Source: Streptomyces cyaneofuscatus
Lineage (GTDB): Bacteria; Actinomycetota; Actinomycetes; Streptomycetales; Streptomycetaceae
Direction: 5' to 3'
DNA length: 64,000 nucleotides
Assembly: GCF_000718135.1 (NCBI RefSeq)
Contig: NZ_JOEM01000013.1
Span: 299,524-363,523 of the forward strand
A program made the position numbers and the translations under genes. The notes under the pieces were generated by a model. That model was not told the origin of the DNA, made no database searches, and saw only the letters and a list, made by a program, of their open reading frames with translations. This document shows, piece by piece, positions 33,712 to 43,656 of the stretch (positions are counted from its first letter, which is position 1; each line of letters begins with the position of its first letter).

Positions 33712-35475
33712 TCACTTGGCGCAGACCGCCTTGTCCGCGCTCGACTTCTCGACGTCCTCCGGCATCTTCGCCGGTCCCGTGATGGGTATGCCCGCGCCCT
33801 TGAAGTCCGCCCCCAGCGTCAGCACCATCGCCTCCAGCCCTTCGGCGTCGGCGGTGCCCGGCTTCATGGCCGATGCGGGCAGGCCCATCATCTCGGCGAG
33901 CGCGCGGGCCTGGTCGGCCTGGTTGGGCGCGTACTCCAGTGTCGTCTTCTTGATCTTCTCGGGGGCGTTGGCCTTGTTCGTGGACTTCAGCACGCCCTGC
34001 TGGTTCTGCAGCCAGGTGACGGTCGCGCCCGCGGCGCCGGGGATCTCCCCGCCGTTGAGGACGTCCACCCGTACGTCGGCGGGCGCGGCCTTCGGGCCCT
34101 TGAGGAGGGCCGCCTGCTTGCCCTTGGCGGCCTTCTGCTTCTGTTTCACCTCGGTCAGCGAGGTGTCGGAGCGCAGCATCGCGAAGAGCTGCTCACCCTT
34201 GACCGGGTCCACGACCACGGTGATGGGCTTCGGCTCGGCCGGGTTGTCGATGACCGGCATCGTCAGGAAGGTGATGTTCTTCGTGTCGACCTTGCCGATC
34301 TCCTGGGCCAGCGTCATCAGCTTCTTCGCGTCGCCGATGGCCGTGTCGACCGTCAGCGCGTTGGTGGCCGCGTCGGCGAGCGTGTACAGCTTCTTCGGGT
34401 TGGTCAGGGTGTCGCTCGACTTCATCTCGCGGATCATCGAGGCGAGGAACTGCTGCTGCACCTTGATCCGGTCGAGGTCGCTCTCGTTGCCGAAGCTGTG
34501 CCGGGTGCGGAGCAGGGCCAGGGCCATCTCGCCCTGCACCTCCGACGTGCCCTGCGGCAGCTTCAGATGCGACTTCGGGTCGTCGACCGGCTTGGCCATG
34601 CAGACCTCGACGCCGCCCACCGCGGTGGTCAGCTCCTTGACCGCGTTGAAGTCGACCATCATGAAGTGGTCGGGCTTCACGCCGGTGATGTTCTCGACCG
34701 TCTTCATCGTGCAGCCGGGATTGCGGCCGCTCTGGCCGAGGCTGGTGTTGAAGCGCTCGTTCGGGGTGCCGGGGATGGTCGTGGAGGTGCCGTCCGATCC
34801 CTTCGTCTCGCACTCGGGGATCTCGGTCATCAGGTCGCGCGGGATGCTCATCGCCGTCGCGTTGGTCCGGTCCTCGGAGACGTGGAACAGGATGGTGGTG
34901 TCGGCGTGGCCCGCGCTGCCCTTGTCGCCGTACCCCTCGTTGCCCTTGCCGGTGCGCTTGTCGGTGCCGATGATCAGGATGTTCATCGGGCCGTCGCTGA
35001 TGACGTTCTTGCTGCCCTGGTCGCCGATGTCGATGGCGTCGATGTTCCCGTTGAGCTTCTCGTACAGGATGTACGCGCCCACCGCGGTGGTGGCGACGAG
35101 GAACGCCGTCACCCCGCCCGTCCACATCAGCGCCTTCTTACGCCGCGCCTTCGGGGCCTTGCGCTTACGGCGTCCCGCGGTGGCCGTGGCCTCCGCGCCG
35201 CGCCCGCCGCTCTGCGAGGACCGGCGGCTGCGCTGGCCCGGCACCTCGGGGGAGGTGGTCCCCCGCCGGCCTGAACCCTCACGGCCGTCCCGCGGAGCGC
35301 CGGTCCGCGTGTCGCCGCGGAGGCCGGAATCCTCGGCAGTGGCGGTACGCGCGGCGACCGGCGACTCCCCTGCGGATTGGTCCAGTCGCAGTTCGTAATT
35401 GCCGGTGTGCGGGTTGAGTACCCACTGGTCTGCGGGGTCGATATCGTCCGCCCGCCCACGGCTTTGCGCATCCAC
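33712..35475 (-). CDS. LCP family glycopolymer transferase with LytR_C domain, copy 4
   Basis: A 587-residue protein: cytoplasmic head with the motif DQWVLNPHTGNYELRL, found in many Streptomyces LCP proteins; a basic stretch; helix TGGVTAFLVATTAVGAYILY; LCP domain (MNILIIGTDKR, MSIPRDLMTEIP, FNTSLGQSGRNPGCTMKTVE, PDHFMMVDFNAV, LLRTRHSFGNESDLDRIKVQ); and LytR_C (ADVRVDVLNGGEIPGAAG). GTG 35475 has GGAGG about 12 bases upstream. Only 46 bases separate its stop from the start of copy 3, so copies 4 and 3 may form one transcript. Confidence 0.93.
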   Translation of the reverse strand: MDAQSRGRADDIDPADQWVLNPHTGNYELRLDQSAGESPVAARTATAEDSGLRGDTRTGAPRDGREGSGRRGTTSPEVPGQRSRRSSQSGGRGAEATATAGRRKRKAPKARRKKALMWTGGVTAFLVATTAVGAYILYEKLNGNIDAIDIGDQGSKNVISDGPMNILIIGTDKRTGKGNEGYGDKGSAGHADTTILFHVSEDRTNATAMSIPRDLMTEIPECETKGSDGTSTTIPGTPNERFNTSLGQSGRNPGCTMKTVENITGVKPDHFMMVDFNAVKELTTAVGGVEVCMAKPVDDPKSHLKLPQGTSEVQGEMALALLRTRHSFGNESDLDRIKVQQQFLASMIREMKSSDTLTNPKKLYTLADAATNALTVDTAIGDAKKLMTLAQEIGKVDTKNITFLTMPVIDNPAEPKPITVVVDPVKGEQLFAMLRSDTSLTEVKQKQKAAKGKQAALLKGPKAAPADVRVDVLNGGEIPGAAGATVTWLQNQQGVLKSTNKANAPEKIKKTTLEYAPNQADQARALAEMMGLPASAMKPGTADAEGLEAMVLTLGADFKGAGIPITGPAKMPEDVEKSSADKAVCAK

Positions 35476-35699
35476 GGTTGCCTGAGTCCTCCGTCGGTGC
35501 CACGCGAGGCGCCCTCCCCCGGCAAGGCGCTCGTTCCTTCGCTCCGGCAGTGCACGACCTGATGGCCGGAAGCACCGGATCGCGTCACACTATCCGCCCC
35601 GTTCGTAAAGGAGCGACGTGCGTGACCCACACCACGCTCCTTACAACCGGGCATTCTTCCCATTGCGCGTCGATTGTCTTCTATGTCTTGGCAATTGCT

Positions 35700-37139
35700 T
35701 TACTGCTCACACAGGTCGTCCGCAGCGCTCGAACCCGAATAGGTGGGTGTGGGAGTCGGACTTTCGGAGTCGGAACCGGCCTCGTCAGGCTTCTCGTCCT
35801 GAGCCTTTTCCTTCTCCTCCTCCTTCTCCTTGAGCTCGTCCGCCGGAACCACCGCCACGGGCTTGTCCTCGCGCAGTTGCTTGAAAAGTTCGCTCGCGTC
35901 CGGTTCGACGAGTTCGTCCCGATTCACGTTCTGGCGGTACGGCTGCCGGGGCACGGTCAGGAACTGCACCTGGTCGGTCGGTACGTCGCGCATGCTCCGC
36001 ACCAGGTCGTACAGGTCCCGCAGCGAGTCCAGACCCGGGTCGGTCGTCAGCGACTTGGTCGCCGCGTCCAGGACCGGGTAGAGCCGCGTCGGGTTGAGGA
36101 GGACGCCGTTGCTCTGCATCTTGTTGACCAGGGCGCCGAGGAACCTCTGCTGGCGCTCCATCCGTTCGGTGTCGCTGCCGTCGCCGAGGGTCTTGCGCGC
36201 CCGTACGTAGCCGAGCGCCTCCTCCCCGTTCAGCGTCTGCCGCCCGGCCGGGAGCTCCAGGCGCGCGTCCTTGTCGTCGATCGGCTCCTTGAGGCAGATC
36301 TCGACCCCGTCCACGGCGTCGACCATGTCCTTGAACCCGTTGAAGTCGACGACCATGTGGTGGTCGATCCGGATGCCGGTCAGCCGCTCCACCGTACGGA
36401 TCGTGCAGGCGGTCCCGCCGAGCTCGAACGCCGAGTTGAACTGGGTGAACTGCTCCCGGGTCTCCTTGTCGTCCCCGGTGCGGCACTTGGGGACCTCCAC
36501 CATCAGGTCGCGGGGGAGGGACACCGCGGTCGCGCTCTTCCGGTCCGCCGCGAGGTGCAGCAGGATCGTGGTGTCGGAGCGCTGGCTGCCGCCGTCGTCA
36601 CGGCCGTACTCACGGTTGTCGCCGGACCTGCTGTCCGACCCGATCAGCAGGATGTTCTGGGCATCCATGACGACCGGGGTGGGCCGCTCCTTCTCGTAGA
36701 CCTTCAGCTCGGCGGCGGCGCTGGTGTCGGTGGTGATGTTGCCGTCGAGCTTCTTGTACAGCCACCAGCCGGCCCCCGCGGAGATCATCACGAGGAACGA
36801 GGCGCCGAGGGCGGCCCAGCGCAGCCAGGGCCGCTTCCGGCGGGACGCGCTGCCGTCCTTGGGATGGTCGGCCCAGGTCTGTGCGCCGGCGGCGCTTTTC
36901 CCATCGCTGCCGTGCTGGTCGCCGTCCCCGCCGTCGCCCTCGCCGTCCTCCCGGGCGCCGGCCTCGCCCTCGTCACCGGAGTCCTGAGGCGCGTCGTTCT
37001 CGGGTACGGCCCCGGGCTCGGGCTCTTCTTTCGAGTCCGTGGCCCCCGGCTCCTCCTGCGACCTGCCCTGCGACCTGCCCTGCGGCGTGTCCCCGGCCGG
37101 GAGGTCCGGGTCGGCCGGCGTGCCAGCACTGTCGGTCAC
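35700..37139 (-). CDS. LCP family glycopolymer transferase, copy 5
   Basis: A 479-residue protein with a strongly acidic cytoplasmic head rich in Glu/Asp/Gly, helix LGASFLVMISAGAGWWLY, and the LCP domain (AQNILLIGSDSRSGD, VSLPRDLMVEVP, FNSAFELGGTACTIRTVERL, IDHHMVVDFNGF, VRARKTLGDGSDTERMERQQ). It lacks LytR_C and ends in an acidic-then-Ser/Pro tail. The GTG at 37139 has GGA 7 bases upstream; an ATG at 37151 abuts its AAGG and is less likely. The 224-bp gap between this gene and copy 4 is less GC-rich and probably holds the promoter of copy 4. Confidence 0.92.
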   Translation of the reverse strand: MTDSAGTPADPDLPAGDTPQGRSQGRSQEEPGATDSKEEPEPGAVPENDAPQDSGDEGEAGAREDGEGDGGDGDQHGSDGKSAAGAQTWADHPKDGSASRRKRPWLRWAALGASFLVMISAGAGWWLYKKLDGNITTDTSAAAELKVYEKERPTPVVMDAQNILLIGSDSRSGDNREYGRDDGGSQRSDTTILLHLAADRKSATAVSLPRDLMVEVPKCRTGDDKETREQFTQFNSAFELGGTACTIRTVERLTGIRIDHHMVVDFNGFKDMVDAVDGVEICLKEPIDDKDARLELPAGRQTLNGEEALGYVRARKTLGDGSDTERMERQQRFLGALVNKMQSNGVLLNPTRLYPVLDAATKSLTTDPGLDSLRDLYDLVRSMRDVPTDQVQFLTVPRQPYRQNVNRDELVEPDASELFKQLREDKPVAVVPADELKEKEEEKEKAQDEKPDEAGSDSESPTPTPTYSGSSAADDLCEQ

Positions 37140-37327
37140 GTCTGCGTCCATCCTTCACGTTCGGCGGCGCGATGGGCCGCCGGTCGCAGGAGTAGACGGC
37201 TGAACCTCACGCTTGGTTGTGTACTGACCGGAGACTGGTCTGTACCGCCGATCATCTACCCCCGTCGTCGATCGTTATCGGGGGCTCGGCCCGCTGTGGG
37301 CCGGACGAGTGCACCTCAGGGCGCTTG

Positions 37328-38080
37328 TCATACCGCCGTGTTGGTGACCCGCTCGCTCTCGACCCGCTTCGCCAGCCCTTCCGCGCCGAGCTGCCCGAGG
37401 TGGCGGCAGAGGACCACGGACCCCCCGGAGGCCAGTGGCGCGAAGAGACCGGTGCTCAGCCCCTCCCAGGTGTCGAACGTGTGCCCGGTCAGCAGCCGCG
37501 ACCCCGGTACGAGCCCGAGGGCCTCGGCGTCCTCGCGGGCCTTCGCGACGAGTTGCGCACCGGTCAGCTCGACCCCGCCCACGGTCAGCGCCGGAGCCTG
37601 AGGGTCCACCGGGGCGAAGGGGACGAAGCGGTCGCCCTGGCTCGGCACCTCCACCGCGTAGTCGGCGAAGCCCGCGGGCGGCTGCGGGAACCGGCCGCCC
37701 AGCGGACGCAGCGCCAGCGCGACCCGCTCACCGCGGCAGGCCCGGGCCCGCTCCAGCGTGTCCGGCCCGCTCACCACGAGGTCGGCGGCGGCGGGGTCGC
37801 CCTGGACATCGGCGACGACCCCGGCCGAGGAGCAGGCGAGCAGCCAGACCGCGGACTGCCAGTGTGCGGGGAGGAGCAGGGCGAGCCGGTCGCCGGGCTC
37901 GGCGGCGAGGTCGCTCTGGATCAGGTTGGCGGTCTTGGCCACCCAATTGGCGAAGGTGGCCACCGACAGTTCGACGCGTTCTCCGGTGGCGTCGTCGTAG
38001 AAGGTGACCAGGGGGCGGGCCGGGTCCGCGGCGAGGGCGGATCGCAGCAGGTCGGCGGCGGTACGGTCGCTGGAGTTCAT
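37328..38080 (-). CDS. TIGR03089-family protein (adenylate-forming-enzyme-like, shortened)
   Basis: A 250-residue actinobacterial protein that looks like the N-terminal part of an AMP-binding acyl-CoA synthetase: RPLVTFYDDATGERVELSVA, FANWVAKTANLIQ, GDRLALLLPAHWQSAVWLLA. It lacks the catalytic P-loop and the C-terminal domain of true adenylating enzymes. The family is conserved but its role is unknown, and it is often found beside LCP genes as here. ATG 38080 has no strong ribosome site. Confidence 0.82.
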   Translation of the reverse strand: MNSSDRTAADLLRSALAADPARPLVTFYDDATGERVELSVATFANWVAKTANLIQSDLAAEPGDRLALLLPAHWQSAVWLLACSSAGVVADVQGDPAAADLVVSGPDTLERARACRGERVALALRPLGGRFPQPPAGFADYAVEVPSQGDRFVPFAPVDPQAPALTVGGVELTGAQLVAKAREDAEALGLVPGSRLLTGHTFDTWEGLSTGLFAPLASGGSVVLCRHLGQLGAEGLAKRVESERVTNTAV

Positions 38081-38217
38081 CCGCGCAAGAGTACGCGGGG
38101 AGGCTGTGCGGGGCGGGCTGAACGGGTGTCACGTACACCGGTTCGGTAGACAGGTCATCAGATGCGGCTCTCCGCCCGGGTAGCCGGACTTGTCTGGTTA
38201 TGGCCAGGATCATGTGT

Positions 38218-39777
38218 ATGCGTGCACTACTGGTCACCTCAGTCGGCGTCACCTGTGCAGCGGCCCTCACTCTGCCGCTCGCCACCCCCGCGGCCTCCGC
38301 CCCCGCTCCCCACTCCGCCTCGGCCCTGCCTCCCTCGACGTCCCCGGCGTCACCGGGTGCGGGGCCGCCTTCGGCACAGGCCGAAGCGACGACAAGGGAG
38401 GCCCTCGCCCCCGACACCCCCGACACTCCCGAAACCGCCGAGAGCAAACCCCGTAAGGCTGAGTCCGCCGAACCGGCCGGCTCGACGCAGTCGCTGCCCC
38501 TCGCCCCCCTGGACGCCCCCTCGGACCGGGTCGCGGGAGCGGCGGCGGCCCAAGGCCTGCCCCAGCGCGACGCCCGGCCCTTCTCCCTGGTCGGCGTGGT
38601 CTGGGACGACGCCGAGGCCGAACTGCACGGCACGGTCCAGGTCCGTACCCGGGCCACCGGCACCACACGCTGGTCCGACTGGCAGGACGTCGAGACCCAC
38701 AACGCCGAGCACGCCGCCGACCTCGGCAGCGCCGAGCGCGAGGGGCGTACGGTGCGGGGCGCGACGGCTCCGCTCTGGGTCGGCGACTCGGACGGCGTGG
38801 AGGTACGCGTACGTCCGGAAGCCCGGGACTCCCAGGACCGCGCGGCCACCCCAGTACCGCTCCCCGAAGGCATGCGCCTGGAACTCGTCGACCCCGGCGA
38901 AGGCCCAGGTGAGGGCCCAGGTGAGGACCCGGGTGAGGCCTCCGCGCCGGAGCCCGCCCGAGGCGCCCCCGCCGGCCGTGCGGCGGCCGTCCCCGCCGGC
39001 TTCGCGGACACCCCGCCGACCGCCGCCGCCCTCCCGGAGGTCCTGACGGCAGAGATCGCCGCGGCCTCGGCGGTCAACGCGGAGCTCGCCGAGCTCGGCG
39101 CGACCGTCATCCCCGCCCTCACCCAGGCGGAGACGCTGGAGTCGGTGGAGCTGGCACCGGGCGCGAAGCCGTACATCGGTCCGCGGCCGGGCATCGTCAC
39201 CCGCAAGGGCTGGGGCGCCGACGAGAAGCTGCGCGAGAAGAACTTCGCGTACACGAAGACGGTCAAGGCGGCCTTCGTGCACCACAGCGCGACCGGCAAC
39301 AACTACACCTGCAAGCAGGCCCCCTCGGTGCTGCGCAGCATCTACCGCTACCACGTCAAGAGCAGCGGCTGGCGCGACTTCGGCTACAACTTCGCCGTCG
39401 ACAAGTGCGGAAACATCTACGAGGGCCGGGCCGGCGGCGTCACGAAGGCGGTCCTCGGAGCGCACACCCTGGGCTTCAACACCAACACCATGGGCATCGC
39501 GGTGCTCGGCTCCTACGCCTCCACCAACCCGCCCGCCGCCGCGGTGACCGCCGTCTCCAAGCTCACGGCATGGAAACTCGGACTGTTCGGCCGCAACCCC
39601 AAGGGCAAGATCACCCTCGTCTCCGGCGGGAGCAACAAGTACAAGGCGGGCGTGAAGGTCAAGATGAACGTCATCTCGGGCCATCGGGACGGATTCGCAA
39701 CCGAATGCCCCGGAGCGCGTCTTTACAAGAAGCTCGGCAAGGCCAGGACCAGCTCCGCCAAACTGCAGGGCCGCTGA
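38218..39777 (+). CDS. Secreted N-acetylmuramoyl-L-alanine amidase with PGRP domain
   Basis: A 519-residue exported peptidoglycan hydrolase. Signal peptide (MRALLVTSVGVTC to about AASA), a long Ala/Pro/Glu region, a beta-rich domain (about 110-210, FSLVGVVWDDAEAEL) and a C-terminal PGRP/amidase domain from RPGIVTRKGWGADEKL. Zinc ligands are the His in AAFVHHSATGNNYT and the His/Cys in ISGHRDGFATECPGA; YNFAVDKCGNIYEGRAGG and GAHTLGFNTNTMGIAVLG are typical. AGGA at 38206-38209 selects ATG 38218 over ATG 38200. It cleaves the bond between muramic acid and the stem peptide, fitting the wall-assembly context. Confidence 0.93.
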   Translation: MRALLVTSVGVTCAAALTLPLATPAASAPAPHSASALPPSTSPASPGAGPPSAQAEATTREALAPDTPDTPETAESKPRKAESAEPAGSTQSLPLAPLDAPSDRVAGAAAAQGLPQRDARPFSLVGVVWDDAEAELHGTVQVRTRATGTTRWSDWQDVETHNAEHAADLGSAEREGRTVRGATAPLWVGDSDGVEVRVRPEARDSQDRAATPVPLPEGMRLELVDPGEGPGEGPGEDPGEASAPEPARGAPAGRAAAVPAGFADTPPTAAALPEVLTAEIAAASAVNAELAELGATVIPALTQAETLESVELAPGAKPYIGPRPGIVTRKGWGADEKLREKNFAYTKTVKAAFVHHSATGNNYTCKQAPSVLRSIYRYHVKSSGWRDFGYNFAVDKCGNIYEGRAGGVTKAVLGAHTLGFNTNTMGIAVLGSYASTNPPAAAVTAVSKLTAWKLGLFGRNPKGKITLVSGGSNKYKAGVKVKMNVISGHRDGFATECPGARLYKKLGKARTSSAKLQGR

Positions 39778-39858
39778 CCGGTTCATGTCGGACCGGTCTG
39801 CTTAGACTGGCCAGCCATATACCCAGGCCAGGCCCCAGCAGGAAGCAGAGACGGTGCT

Positions 39859-40950
39859 GTGACAGAGGCAAAAGAAGCGATCCTCCTGGTCGGGGGCAAA
39901 GGCACCCGGCTGCGCCCGCTCACGGTGCACACCCCGAAGCCGATGGTCCCGGCGGCGGGGGTCCCCTTCCTGACCCACCAGCTGGCGCGGGCCAGGGCGG
40001 CCGGGGTGGAGCACATCGTGCTCGCCACGTCCTACCTGGCCGAGGTCTTCGAGCCGTACTTCGGCGACGGCTCCTCGCTCGGCCTGCACATCGAGTACGT
40101 CACCGAGCAGGAGCCGCTCGGCACCGGCGGCGCGATACGCAACGTCGCGGCCAAGCTCTCCTCCGGTCCCGACGAGCCGGTCCTGATCCTCAACGGCGAC
40201 ATCCTCACCGGCCTCGACATCCGGGCCCTGGTCGCCACCCACAACGATTCCGGGGCGGACGTCTCGCTCCACCTGACCCGGGTGGAGGACCCGCGCGCCT
40301 TCGGACTCGTACCGACGGACGCGACGGGCCGGGTCACGGCCTTCCTGGAGAAGCCGCAGACGCCCGAGGAGATCGTCACCGACCAGATCAACGCCGGGGC
40401 GTACATCTTCCGGCGTTCGGTCATCGACACCATCCCCGAGGGCCGCCCGGTCTCCGTCGAGCGCGAGACCTTCCCCGGCCTGCTCGCCTCCGGCGCCCAC
40501 CTCCAGGGCATGGTCGACTCCACCTACTGGCTGGACCTGGGCACCCCGCAGGCCTTCGTACGCGGCTCCGCCGACCTGGTCCTGGGCCGCGCCCCGTCCC
40601 CGGCCGTCCCGGGCCGCTGCGGCGACCGCCTGGTCCTGGAGAGCGCCACGGTGGCCGTCGACGCCAAGCTCACCGGCGGCACGGTGATCGGCGCCGACGC
40701 GGTGATCGGCGCGGGCGCGAGGATCGACGGCTCGGCGGTCCTGGCCGGAGCGGTGGTCGAGGCGGGCGCGGTCGTCACGGACTCGCTCATCGGGGCGGGC
40801 GCGCGGATCGGCAGCCGTACGGTGCTGAGCGGCGCGGTCATCGGGGACGGCGCCCGGGTGGGCGCGGACAACGAACTGCGCGACGGGGTCCGGATCTGGT
40901 GCGGGGCGGTCCTCCCGGACGCCGCGATCCGCTTCTCGTCGGACCAGTAG
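39859..40950 (+). CDS. Mannose-1-phosphate guanylyltransferase-like nucleotidyltransferase
   Basis: A 363-residue NDP-sugar pyrophosphorylase. The N-terminal domain has the signature LLVGGKGTRLRPLTVHTPKP, then EPLGTGGAIRN, LNGDIL and FLEKPQTPEE. The C-terminal third is a left-handed beta helix of hexapeptide repeats (IGADAVIGAGARIDGSAVLA). It probably makes GDP-mannose, given manB and manA in the same window, but a glucose-1-phosphate enzyme is not excluded. GTG 39859 has no strong ribosome site. Upstream is a 7-bp inverted repeat (39776-39798) and a TAGACT -10-like element at 39803. Confidence 0.87.
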   Translation: MTEAKEAILLVGGKGTRLRPLTVHTPKPMVPAAGVPFLTHQLARARAAGVEHIVLATSYLAEVFEPYFGDGSSLGLHIEYVTEQEPLGTGGAIRNVAAKLSSGPDEPVLILNGDILTGLDIRALVATHNDSGADVSLHLTRVEDPRAFGLVPTDATGRVTAFLEKPQTPEEIVTDQINAGAYIFRRSVIDTIPEGRPVSVERETFPGLLASGAHLQGMVDSTYWLDLGTPQAFVRGSADLVLGRAPSPAVPGRCGDRLVLESATVAVDAKLTGGTVIGADAVIGAGARIDGSAVLAGAVVEAGAVVTDSLIGAGARIGSRTVLSGAVIGDGARVGADNELRDGVRIWCGAVLPDAAIRFSSDQ

Positions 40951-41016
40951 CGCGCGGCCGGGCCCCGTACCCTCAAGAGGACACTTCCAGCACCAGAAAC
41001 CCCCGAGGCCCCACCC

Positions 41017-42099
41017 GTGGCAGGACGATTCGCCCCCCGCACCGCACGCCCGCCCCTGCCGCACCAGGCAGCGCCGACGGCGCGGGGCACGGGCCTTTCT
41101 GCGGCGACGCGGGGCACGGGCGCGGGCCGTTCCCCGGCGCCGCGGGCCACGGGCACGGGCCCTTCCCCGGCCGGGCGGTGCGACGACACGCCCCTGACCC
41201 GGGAATGGACCCCGCCGGGCCCGCTGGACCTGCGCCTGGTGCTGAGCCCGCTGCGCAGGGGCCCGGCCGACCCGACGTTCCGGATGGCGGCGGGCGGCAC
41301 GTTCTGGCGGGCCACCCGCACGCCGGAGGGCCCGGGCACCCTGCGGGTGGTGGCGCGCGGCGACCGGATCGGAGCGGAGGCCTGGGGCCCGGGAGCGGAG
41401 TGGCTGCTCGCCGGCCTCCCCGCGCTCCTGGGCGCCGAGGACGACCCGGATGCCTTCACCCCGCACCACCGCCTGCTCGCAGCGACCCGGCACCGCCGCC
41501 CCGGCCTGCGGCTGCTGCGCACGGGCCTGGTGATGGAGTCGCTGATCCCGTCGATCCTGGAACAGAAGGTCACCACGGACGAGGCGTACCGCGCCTGGCG
41601 CCTCCTGGTCCGCCGCTACGGAACCCTGGCCCCCGGCCCGACGGCCACGCTCGGCCTCCACGTCATGCCGGACGCACGCACATGGGCGATGATCCCGTCC
41701 TGGGAGTGGCACAAGGCAGGGGTCGACGCCAAGCGCTCCTCCACGATCATGCGAGCGGTACGGGTGGCCCACAGGCTGGAGGAGGCGTCGACGATGCCAT
41801 TGGCGGAGGCCACAGCCCGCCTGGAACTGATCCCCGGCATCGGCCCCTGGACCTCCGCCGAAACCCTCCAGCGCTCCAACGGCGCCCCGGACGCGGTGAC
41901 GGTGGGCGACTACCACCTCCCCGGCATCGTGGGCCACGCCCTGGCGGACAACCGCCACGCGACCGACGAGGAGATGCTGACCCTCCTGAGCCCCTACGAG
42001 GGCCAACGCCACCGGGCGACGCGCCTGATCCTGCTGTCGGGCCGCATCCCGGAGCGCAGGGGCCCGAGGATGACACCGGGGAACATCGCAGCGCTGTAA
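41017..42099 (+). CDS. DNA-3-methyladenine glycosylase-like HhH-GPD protein (AlkA type)
   Basis: A 360-residue base-excision repair glycosylase. The HhH-GPD core lies in residues about 165-330: MESLIPSILEQKVTTDEAYR, then the helix-hairpin-helix LELIPGIGPWTSAETLQ and the catalytic aspartate in VTVGDYHLP. The first 70 residues are low complexity with RGTG/TGTG repeats that come from imperfect 27-33-bp DNA repeats (41081-41165), and may be a species-specific extension; a start further in is possible. GAGG 8 bases before GTG 41017 supports the long form. It removes alkylated bases such as 3-methyladenine. Confidence 0.88.
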   Translation: MAGRFAPRTARPPLPHQAAPTARGTGLSAATRGTGAGRSPAPRATGTGPSPAGRCDDTPLTREWTPPGPLDLRLVLSPLRRGPADPTFRMAAGGTFWRATRTPEGPGTLRVVARGDRIGAEAWGPGAEWLLAGLPALLGAEDDPDAFTPHHRLLAATRHRRPGLRLLRTGLVMESLIPSILEQKVTTDEAYRAWRLLVRRYGTLAPGPTATLGLHVMPDARTWAMIPSWEWHKAGVDAKRSSTIMRAVRVAHRLEEASTMPLAEATARLELIPGIGPWTSAETLQRSNGAPDAVTVGDYHLPGIVGHALADNRHATDEEMLTLLSPYEGQRHRATRLILLSGRIPERRGPRMTPGNIAAL

Positions 42100-42107
42100 G
42101 CCCGATC

Positions 42108-42231
42108 CAGCCCCTCCGGCGTTTGATGAGCGGGGCCCGGGGCGGAGCCCCGAAACCCCAGCCCGTCCGGCGCTTGAGGACAAAGGGGGGCCCGGGGCGG
42201 AGCCCCGGTTTCGGGAAGGGGCGGGTAGGGG
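42108..42231. repeat. Extragenic repeat element, copy A (about 124 bp)
   Basis: Begins CAGCCCCTCCGGCGTTTGA and contains two hairpins built on CCGGGGCGGAGCCCCG, then a GTTTCGGGAAGGGGCGGGTA tail. It is nearly identical to 54803-54927. It sits between the convergent glycosylase and fbiB genes and may act as a terminator. Similar sequences occur between many Streptomyces genes, from memory. Confidence 0.85.
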
Positions 42232-42285
42232 GGAGGCCCCGCGCAGCGGCCCACCGCACCCCGCAACGACCGCCCCCACCACCCC

Positions 42286-43656
42286 TCACCGCACGGTGAG
42301 AAAGTCCTCCGCCTCCCGGACAGCCCGCTCCCGAGCCACCCCCACCGCATGCCCCACAGCCACCGCCCCCAACGGATCCCACGACGAAGGCAGCGCGAGC
42401 ACCTCCCGCACCACCGACCGGCAGAACATCGTCGAGGACACCCACGCCGACCCCAACCGCTCACCGGCCAGCGCCACCAGGAAGTTCTGCACCCCCGCCC
42501 CCGCCGCGACCACGAACATCTCGCGCTCCGCCGTGTCCCGCCGCTCGTCCCCGTACGTGTGGGAGCCGTCCATCACCAGGCACGGCACGACCAGATACGG
42601 CGCGTTGCGCAGCACATCCCCGCGCCGCACCCGCTTCGCGATCGACTCCTCGCTCTTGCCGTCGCGCCGCAGATCCGCGATCCAGGCGTCCCGCATCGCG
42701 TCGAGCAACCGCGTCCGCGACTCGGCGGACTCCAGCAGCACGAACCGCCACGGCGTCGTGTGATGAGGCGCCGGCGCGGTCACCGCCGCCGCCACCGCCC
42801 GCCGCACGGCCCCCGGATCCACCGGCTCGTCGCTGAACTCGCGCACCGTACGCCGCAGGGTCACCGCTTCCCGTACGGCCTCGGACGTGCCCAGCCGGAA
42901 CATGTCATCGGCCGCACCCCGCACCAGGGCACGCGCACCGGAGTCATCCCCCGGGTCCACCGACGCGACCACGTGCGGCAACCCCCGCACCACCGCCACT
43001 GGCAGGCCCGCCGCCTTGCCCTTGACCAGGTCCCCGGCGGCGGCCAGCTCGTCCGCCGTCGCGACGACCGTGGCGCTGAGCGGATTGCCGTACGCGTCCG
43101 TCCCGCCGCGCAGATCGTCCAGCACCCGCACCCCCGCCGCCCCGATCGCGACATCGGTCAGCCCGTTCCGCCAGGGCCGCCCGAAGGTGTCCGTGACGAC
43201 GACGCCGATCTCGACGCCGAGGGTGTCCCGCAGCCCGTCCCGGATGGCCCGGGCGGAGGCGTCGGGATCCTCGGGCAGCAGGAGCACGGTCCCGGCCGGA
43301 GTGTTGGAGGCGTCGACCCCGGCGGCGGCCATCACCAGCCCCTGCCGGTTCTCCACGATCCGCAGGGCACCGCGCCGCGCCACGACCCGTACGGTCTCGG
43401 CGTCGATGGCGGCCTCACGGTCCACGGCCTGCACGATCCGGCCCTCGGCCTTGGAGACGATCTTCGAGGTGACGAGCAGGACGTCACCGTCGACGAGCCC
43501 CGGCTCCGCCCCGGCGATCAGCTTGGCGAGATCGTCGCCGGCACGCACCTCGGGAATCCCGCCCAGAGCCCACACCCGAAAGGAAGGCGCGGACGCACCA
43601 CCAGCACCACCGGCACCATCGAGACCACCGGCATCACCATCGGCGGAGACACTCAC
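42286..43656 (-). CDS. fbiB: Coenzyme F420-0:L-glutamate ligase with nitroreductase-type domain
   Basis: A 456-residue bifunctional protein. The N-terminal CofE domain (about 25-255: [53 protein letters not shown]) adds glutamates to F420-0. The C-terminal FMN-binding nitroreductase-like domain (about 260-456: [48 protein letters not shown]) reduces dehydro-F420, as in mycobacterial FbiB. GTG 43656 has GGAGG 8 bases upstream and overlaps the fbiA stop (GTGA). The full actinobacterial architecture is present. Confidence 0.94.
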   Translation of the reverse strand: MSVSADGDAGGLDGAGGAGGASAPSFRVWALGGIPEVRAGDDLAKLIAGAEPGLVDGDVLLVTSKIVSKAEGRIVQAVDREAAIDAETVRVVARRGALRIVENRQGLVMAAAGVDASNTPAGTVLLLPEDPDASARAIRDGLRDTLGVEIGVVVTDTFGRPWRNGLTDVAIGAAGVRVLDDLRGGTDAYGNPLSATVVATADELAAAGDLVKGKAAGLPVAVVRGLPHVVASVDPGDDSGARALVRGAADDMFRLGTSEAVREAVTLRRTVREFSDEPVDPGAVRRAVAAAVTAPAPHHTTPWRFVLLESAESRTRLLDAMRDAWIADLRRDGKSEESIAKRVRRGDVLRNAPYLVVPCLVMDGSHTYGDERRDTAEREMFVVAAGAGVQNFLVALAGERLGSAWVSSTMFCRSVVREVLALPSSWDPLGAVAVGHAVGVARERAVREAEDFLTVR

